This document shows, piece after piece, positions 60,131 to 64,000 of a stretch of 64,000 bases of DNA. The position numbers were made by a program, and so were the translations under genes. Numbering within the stretch: position 1 is the stretch's first letter; every line of letters starts with the position of its first letter. The notes under the pieces are model-generated. The model did not search any database. It was not told where the DNA came from and saw only the letters and a program-made list of their open reading frames with translations. The DNA is taken from NCBI GenBank assembly GCA_002438805.1, contig DJQV01000018.1, positions 1-64,000 of the forward strand, in the 5' to 3' direction. This DNA is from Bacteroidales bacterium UBA6377. GTDB lineage: Bacteria; Bacteroidota; Bacteroidia; Bacteroidales; UBA932.

Positions 60131-60939
60131 GCGGAAGAATCATCATAACCGGAGCCAGCGGAGGAATGGGTTCAGCGGCCACAAGAGCCTTGACAGCCAA
60201 GGGGATACCGGTCGTGATGGCCTGCCGCAACCTCTCAAAAGCGCGGAAAGTCCGGGAAGACATCTTGAGGGAGCAGCCGTCTGCCAATCTGGAAATCAGA
60301 GAGTTGCACCTTGACTCGTTCAAGTCCGTCAGAGCTTTTGCGGATTCGTTCGGAGACGAGAAAGTCGCGGGCCTGTTCAACAACGCCGGCACGATGCCGC
60401 GCCGCTTTTCTCTTTCCGAGGACGGATACGAACTCACCCTCGCCGTGAACTACCTCGGCCCATGGCTGCTGACACATCTGCTCATACCCCACATGGAGGA
60501 AGACGCCTCGATAGTGAACATGGTATCAATATCAAGTTACTCAGCACATATCAGCAAGAGTTTCCCTCATGAGGGGGCAAAGGGATTCCATCAGTTGAGC
60601 GCATACTCCGAATCCAAACTGGCCCTGACGTATTTTACCATCATGCTGGCTTCACGCTGCACCCAGAGAGTCAACGCAGCCGACCCCGGCATCGTGGACA
60701 CGGACATAATACGGCTCGACAGGTGGTTCGACCCTCTCACGGACCTGATATTCAGACCTTTTTGCAAAAGTCCCGAGCAAGGGGCCGCGCCGGCCGTGTC
60801 GGCGCTTCTCTCCACAGAAAGAGGCAAACTGTTCTCCGGACATGGTTTCAAGGACTTTCCGGACAAGTTCACCCGCGATTCCGCCGCCATGCAGAGAATA
60901 TGGGACAGGACAGAGGAAGAACTCAAAGACTGGCTATGA
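60127..60939 (+). CDS. Short-chain dehydrogenase/reductase, candidate hydroxysteroid dehydrogenase
   Basis: 270 residues from the ATG at 60127, which overlaps the flavin-reductase stop as ATGA; a GTG two codons upstream is the alternative. It has the classical SDR motifs: TGASGGMG cofactor loop (residues about 6-13), NNAG near 88-91, catalytic Ser in MVSISSYSA and Tyr/Lys in AYSESKLAL, and the PGIVDTDI loop. The Arg-rich start ACRNLSKARKV after strand 2 favours NADP(H). It resembles retinol-dehydrogenase-type SDRs. In this operon a 3-alpha- or 3-beta-hydroxysteroid dehydrogenase acting on 3-oxo products is the most natural role; stereochemistry cannot be read from sequence. Confidence 0.87.
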   Translation: MSGRIIITGASGGMGSAATRALTAKGIPVVMACRNLSKARKVREDILREQPSANLEIRELHLDSFKSVRAFADSFGDEKVAGLFNNAGTMPRRFSLSEDGYELTLAVNYLGPWLLTHLLIPHMEEDASIVNMVSISSYSAHISKSFPHEGAKGFHQLSAYSESKLALTYFTIMLASRCTQRVNAADPGIVDTDIIRLDRWFDPLTDLIFRPFCKSPEQGAAPAVSALLSTERGKLFSGHGFKDFPDKFTRDSAAMQRIWDRTEEELKDWL

Positions 60940-60962
60940 TGAATCTCAATGCAGGTTCAAGG

Positions 60963-61865
60963 CTACTGAACCCTGAGTTTGAGCCCGGCAAGAATAGTGT
61001 CCGGGCGGAGCTGCATCACAGCCGACTCCTCGCCGGCCATACAGAATCCGCATTTCGGACAGATGCCCTGTTCAGCGCCGATGCACTGGGCTTTGCGGGT
61101 GCCGTCCGAGAAGATGAAGTTGGTCATCCAGCAGTACTTGCGGAAGTTGTTGTCTTTCATCTTTGACAGACCGCTGTGGGAGTTCATGATCGGGTAGCCG
61201 CGTTTTTTGTAGTCGAGTATCATGTCTATGATCTCGACTCTTTTTTCGTGCGGAACCTCCAGGTACTCTGTGCCGGGGAATGGAGTGTGGAAGTTAAGTG
61301 ATATGCATTTGAAATACGGGCTTGCCGCCACATACTCTATAGCAGCGGCCACCGAGTCACAGTTCAGCGTGTTGATGGCCATGTTGGCGCTGAGAGCCTT
61401 ACAGCCGCAGACTGCCACGTTTTTCTCCAGACGCTCAAAAGCGCCCTTGCCCCTGATTCTGTCGTGGTATTCACCGACTCCGTCCATCGACACCCAGATG
61501 CTGTCCGCGACACTCCCGTCGAAAGGCATCTGCGCGTTGGTGGTGATGGTGCAGGAGAAGAATCCGATGGAGCGGGCAAGGCGGCACAGATCGTTGACAG
61601 TCCTGTCCCCGTCACGCCAGAGGAAAGGCTCCCCGCCCTCAAAATCTATGAAGCGGGAACCGAGCGAGTGGCAGTATTCAAGTTCTTCTTTGATCCGGGC
61701 ATAGCTCTTGTCCACAGGAGCCGTGTGGTTGTAGACGCTGCAATGCTTGCAGCTGAGGTTGCACCTGTCAGAGATAAAAATGACGCTCTGGAGGGGCTTG
61801 TGCCGTCCAAGTACCGCGCGTACCCACCACCATCCGAGATACGTAAACTGTCCGAAAGAATTCAT
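60963..61865 (-). CDS. Radical SAM protein with C-terminal cysteine-rich (SPASM-like) region
   Basis: 300 residues from the ATG at 61863-61865, which overlaps the stop of the prenyltransferase gene (TAATG); the frame is open further upstream but inside that gene. The radical SAM motif CNLSCKHC gives Cys35, Cys39 and Cys42, followed by the GGEPFLW (SAM-binding) and TTNAQMPF strands. The end has Cys in YCWMTNF, AQCIGAEQ and CPKCGFC, suited to an auxiliary cluster. It resembles HpnH-like and peptide-modifying enzymes but cannot be named. Coupling with a UbiA prenyltransferase suggests modification of an isoprenoid-type lipid or quinone. Confidence 0.82.
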   Translation of the reverse strand: MNSFGQFTYLGWWWVRAVLGRHKPLQSVIFISDRCNLSCKHCSVYNHTAPVDKSYARIKEELEYCHSLGSRFIDFEGGEPFLWRDGDRTVNDLCRLARSIGFFSCTITTNAQMPFDGSVADSIWVSMDGVGEYHDRIRGKGAFERLEKNVAVCGCKALSANMAINTLNCDSVAAAIEYVAASPYFKCISLNFHTPFPGTEYLEVPHEKRVEIIDMILDYKKRGYPIMNSHSGLSKMKDNNFRKYCWMTNFIFSDGTRKAQCIGAEQGICPKCGFCMAGEESAVMQLRPDTILAGLKLRVQ

Positions 61866-62902
61866 TATGAGATAATTAAAAGTATCAGTCCGGCAGCGGC
61901 CGCCATGATGCAGAAACCGCTCAAAGTATTGCGGGCCGTAAGCCACCGCATCAGAAACCAGTCTACCCCGGATTCCCTTACAGGCTCCCATTTCATCATG
62001 GGTCCAAGCCAAGGGGAGGGTTTCTGAGGCACTTCCTGATGGCCTTCTGCAAAGCCTTTAAGCGATGAGCAGAGCCATAGCGCCCTGGGAAGAATGAGCA
62101 GGACGAGCAGGTACAGAGGATGGAGAGCACCCAGGCAGACGGCGGAGACAACCATGGCGAATGGCAGGATGTTCAAGATATAGGCCATCACCAGACCGGC
62201 CCTGTCCGGCCCGAGAAGAAGGGCGAGGGTCATCTTGCCGCTCTCCGCGTCTCCGGCCTTCTCTATGAAACTGTGCGTGTAGAGGATGTTCATCACCAGC
62301 AGCCCTACGGGTATGGATATCCACACGATTCCGGGGGACATCTGACCTGCGGCGGCATAGAAAACCCCCATCATCAGCAGGGGCCCGAAAATCACTCCTA
62401 TTACAATCTCGCCGAGACCGTGGAAGCCGAGTTTCAGAGGAGGGGCGGAATAGAATACCCCAAGGAAGGCGGTGACGCAGACTATAGCCGCTATCCACCA
62501 GCTTCCCTGGGGGCTGCAAAAACCGTTTTGACTTGTACGTGCGGCGAACACCACGGCACCGAGTACGCAGGCGGCCCCGAAGAACGAGGCTATAGCCGTG
62601 CGGAGGCTTTTCAAGGATTCGCTTCCGTCCGTCAGATATGGGTATTTGACCGTCATGGCCCGGAAACCTTTACGTATTACTTTCCGCCTGTCTCCCATCA
62701 TGTCCGATCTGTAGTCGAACAGGTCATCGGTCAGATTCATGGCAAGATGGGCGAAAGCGACGCCCGCCACTGCGCAGAGCGCAAGCGCGAGGCTGAACCC
62801 GCTATATCCTGCCGCCGTCACCACCGCCAGGATGGCGGGGGTCAGGCTTTGTGCGAGAGACAGAGAACGTGCGTTTTTGAACCATTGACGTAAAGTACCC
62901 AT
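61865..62902 (-). CDS. UbiA-family prenyltransferase
   Basis: A 345-residue integral membrane protein with about nine helices. The first Asp-rich motif is NLTDDLFDYRSD (near residue 56-67) and the second is DAESGKMTLALLLG (near 218-231), both needed to bind Mg and the prenyl diphosphate. MenA-like proteins have this plan, but the roughly 100-residue cytosolic/loop portion after helix 7 (EGHQEVPQKPSPWLGPMMKW) is atypical. It would prenylate an aromatic or other small acceptor in the inner membrane. It shares one transcript with the radical SAM gene. Menaquinone synthesis is possible, but no other men gene is nearby. Confidence 0.85.
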   Translation of the reverse strand: MGTLRQWFKNARSLSLAQSLTPAILAVVTAAGYSGFSLALALCAVAGVAFAHLAMNLTDDLFDYRSDMMGDRRKVIRKGFRAMTVKYPYLTDGSESLKSLRTAIASFFGAACVLGAVVFAARTSQNGFCSPQGSWWIAAIVCVTAFLGVFYSAPPLKLGFHGLGEIVIGVIFGPLLMMGVFYAAAGQMSPGIVWISIPVGLLVMNILYTHSFIEKAGDAESGKMTLALLLGPDRAGLVMAYILNILPFAMVVSAVCLGALHPLYLLVLLILPRALWLCSSLKGFAEGHQEVPQKPSPWLGPMMKWEPVRESGVDWFLMRWLTARNTLSGFCIMAAAAGLILLIIS

Positions 62903-62910
62903 ATCCGGGA

Positions 62911-62918
62911 CAAAGTTA
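62911..62918 (-). promoter_or_regulatory. -7 box of the UbiA/radical SAM operon
   Basis: TAACTTTG on the minus strand, 8 nt before the UbiA ATG at 62902, giving a very short or leaderless transcript. Confidence 0.55.
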
Positions 62919-62926
62919 CAAAATTT

Positions 62927-62951
62927 CCGTGACCGCGGAATGCGGCCACGG
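62927..62951 (-). terminator. Terminator hairpin after the GH2 gene
   Basis: Arms 62927-62936 and 62942-62951 pair over 10 positions on the minus-strand RNA with one G-U and a 5-nt loop; AAATTTT follows. It lies 20 bp beyond the GH2 stop. Confidence 0.6.
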
Positions 62952-62971
62952 ATTGATTTGCATGTCAGGAA

Positions 62972-64000
62972 TCACTCCGCCTTCAAGTTGAGCTTGACGC
63001 TTCCGTAAGGCGCGCTTACAGTGAGTGTCGCCGTGCCTTTTTCTCCCCGGAGAGAGCGGACCACGGCAAGGGCCTTGCCTGAGAAGAGCGCCTTGCGCGA
63101 ACCCTTGAGCGAGAGGGTGTCGGCGGCGTTGCCGTTGTCTACTCCGAAGAGTTCACCGGCCCCGTCCACGCTGAACGAGAGCATGTCGTCAGCCACAGGC
63201 ACTTCGCGTCCGTTGGCGTCAAGCGCCTCCACCGTCACGAAAGACAGGTCGTATCCGTCGGCTGAGATCACATCCCTGTCGGCGGTGAGCCTGAGCGATA
63301 CGGCCGGACCTGAGGTATAGCGTGCGTCACGTGCGACCTCCTTGCCGTCCTTATATGATATGGCTTCTATCTTGCCCTCCTCGAAAGGTACGGAAAGCCA
63401 TTCGGCATGAAGGACATCCTTTGTCTTGGAGCGCCTTCCGAGCGATTTGCCGTTGACCAGGAGCTCGACCTCGTCGGCATTGTTGTAGTATGCCCAGATG
63501 TCCACCGGCTCGCCCTCGGACCAGTTCCAGTGAGGGAAGAGGTGCAGGGTGGTCTCGTCCGTCCATTCCGACTTGTACAGCCAGTAGGTGTCTTTCGGGA
63601 ATCCGGCCAGGTCGAACACTCCGAAATAGGAGCTTCTGGACGGCCAGCCGAATGGGGTCGGTTCTCCAAGGTAGTCAAATCCTGTCCAGAGGAAAGTCCC
63701 CGCCATGTAGTCCCTATCGCGTACGGCCACCCATGCTTCCGTGGCCGTATTGGCCCAAGGGGCACTGCTCACGTCGTATGCGGTGCACTGGTGCTCTTCC
63801 TCCTGCCCCGGGGCCCAGTCCTTTCCCGGAAGTTTCTGCACCCTGGTGGACGGCTGGTAATATACCCCACGGCTGTTGAGGGCCGATGCGGTCTCCGAGC
63901 CGATGAGCGGCTTGTCCGGGAACCATACACGGCAGGAGTCGTACAGATGCGGATGGTAGTTGAATCCGTAGACGTCAAGCGCCCCGCTGCGCAGCAGGTT
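62972..64000 (-). CDS. GH2 beta-galactosidase-like protein (C-terminal part, cut by window edge)
   Basis: The frame is open through the right edge; 342 residues plus the stop are visible. It starts within the catalytic TIM barrel, where LIGSETASA (near visible residue 33) carries the nucleophile Glu, followed by the GTFLWTGFDYLGEP strand. A DUF4982-like sandwich (SEGEPVDIWAYYNNADEVEL) and a C-terminal Ig-like domain (about 90 residues, ending KLNLKAE) follow. This is the layout of Bacteroidetes exo-acting GH2 enzymes that remove terminal galactose, glucuronate or similar sugars in the periplasm. The substrate cannot be assigned without the N-terminus. Confidence 0.9.
   Translation of the reverse strand, partial: NLLRSGALDVYGFNYHPHLYDSCRVWFPDKPLIGSETASALNSRGVYYQPSTRVQKLPGKDWAPGQEEEHQCTAYDVSSAPWANTATEAWVAVRDRDYMAGTFLWTGFDYLGEPTPFGWPSRSSYFGVFDLAGFPKDTYWLYKSEWTDETTLHLFPHWNWSEGEPVDIWAYYNNADEVELLVNGKSLGRRSKTKDVLHAEWLSVPFEEGKIEAISYKDGKEVARDARYTSGPAVSLRLTADRDVISADGYDLSFVTVEALDANGREVPVADDMLSFSVDGAGELFGVDNGNAADTLSLKGSRKALFSGKALAVVRSLRGEKGTATLTVSAPYGSVKLNLKAE

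Noticed and set aside
60953..60976. Hairpin between the SDR and radical SAM genes as terminator
   Set aside because: The stem has a bulge, no T-tract follows on either strand, and part of it lies inside the radical SAM coding end.

Overview
The window looks like chromosomal DNA of a GC-rich member of the Bacteroidales. The reasons are a SusC/SusD pair, an UpxY-type NusG paralogue heading a surface-polysaccharide operon, S9 dipeptidyl-peptidase-like enzymes, and the Bacteroidetes promoter signature (TTTG, about 20 nt, then TAnnTTTG) in front of many genes. Content and codon use would fit a gut Rikenellaceae or Cryptobacteroides-like lineage, but the genus cannot be fixed from sequence alone. 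I saw no rRNA, tRNA, CRISPR array, transposase or integrase.

Region 1 (1-13561, all minus strand) is a capsule/exopolysaccharide operon read from right to left: UpxY antiterminator, UDP-sugar dehydrogenase, an accessory island (AAA-ATPase/nuclease-fold protein, a two-gene unit of unknown function, a RhuM-type protein), RmlC, an unknown small ORF, a decayed RmlD, a flippase, an FrhB-like iron-sulfur protein, an AbiGi-family protein, a pyruvyl transferase and two glycosyltransferases. The distal genes are visibly AT-richer than the rest of the window. An 84-bp direct repeat begins exactly at the stop codons of two unrelated genes here.

Region 2 (13739-33168) is concerned with peptide and polysaccharide use. 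It holds a three-gene operon with a DPP-IV-like peptidase, an M20 dipeptidase with a GH78 rhamnosidase, a divergent CE15 glucuronoyl esterase followed by a probable sulfatase relic, a HigBA toxin-antitoxin module lying between a decayed and an intact copy of a lipoprotein gene, a subtilisin-like lipoprotein, and a SusD/SusC pair. CE15 and GH78 suggest a rhamnose- and uronate-containing plant glycan as target.

Region 3 (33382-57464) is mostly housekeeping: trigger factor lacking its PPIase domain, PgpH-type c-di-AMP phosphodiesterase, GyrB, an outer-membrane barrel and a TPR protein in one array; FtsE with endonuclease III; a phosphohexomutase; a THUMP-like methyltransferase; a four-gene operon (HAMP protein, TrkH, RecD2-like helicase, S9 peptidase); a ROK regulator with an ABC-F protein; and glutaminyl-tRNA synthetase.

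Region 4 (57533-62902) is the most striking. A four-gene plus-strand operon encodes a DUF1963 protein, a steroid 5-alpha-reductase homologue with its key Tyr and Glu conserved, an Old Yellow Enzyme-type flavin reductase and a short-chain dehydrogenase. This fits a gut bile-acid/steroid ring-reduction pathway. A UbiA prenyltransferase/radical SAM pair converges on it. The window ends inside a GH2 beta-galactosidase-like gene.
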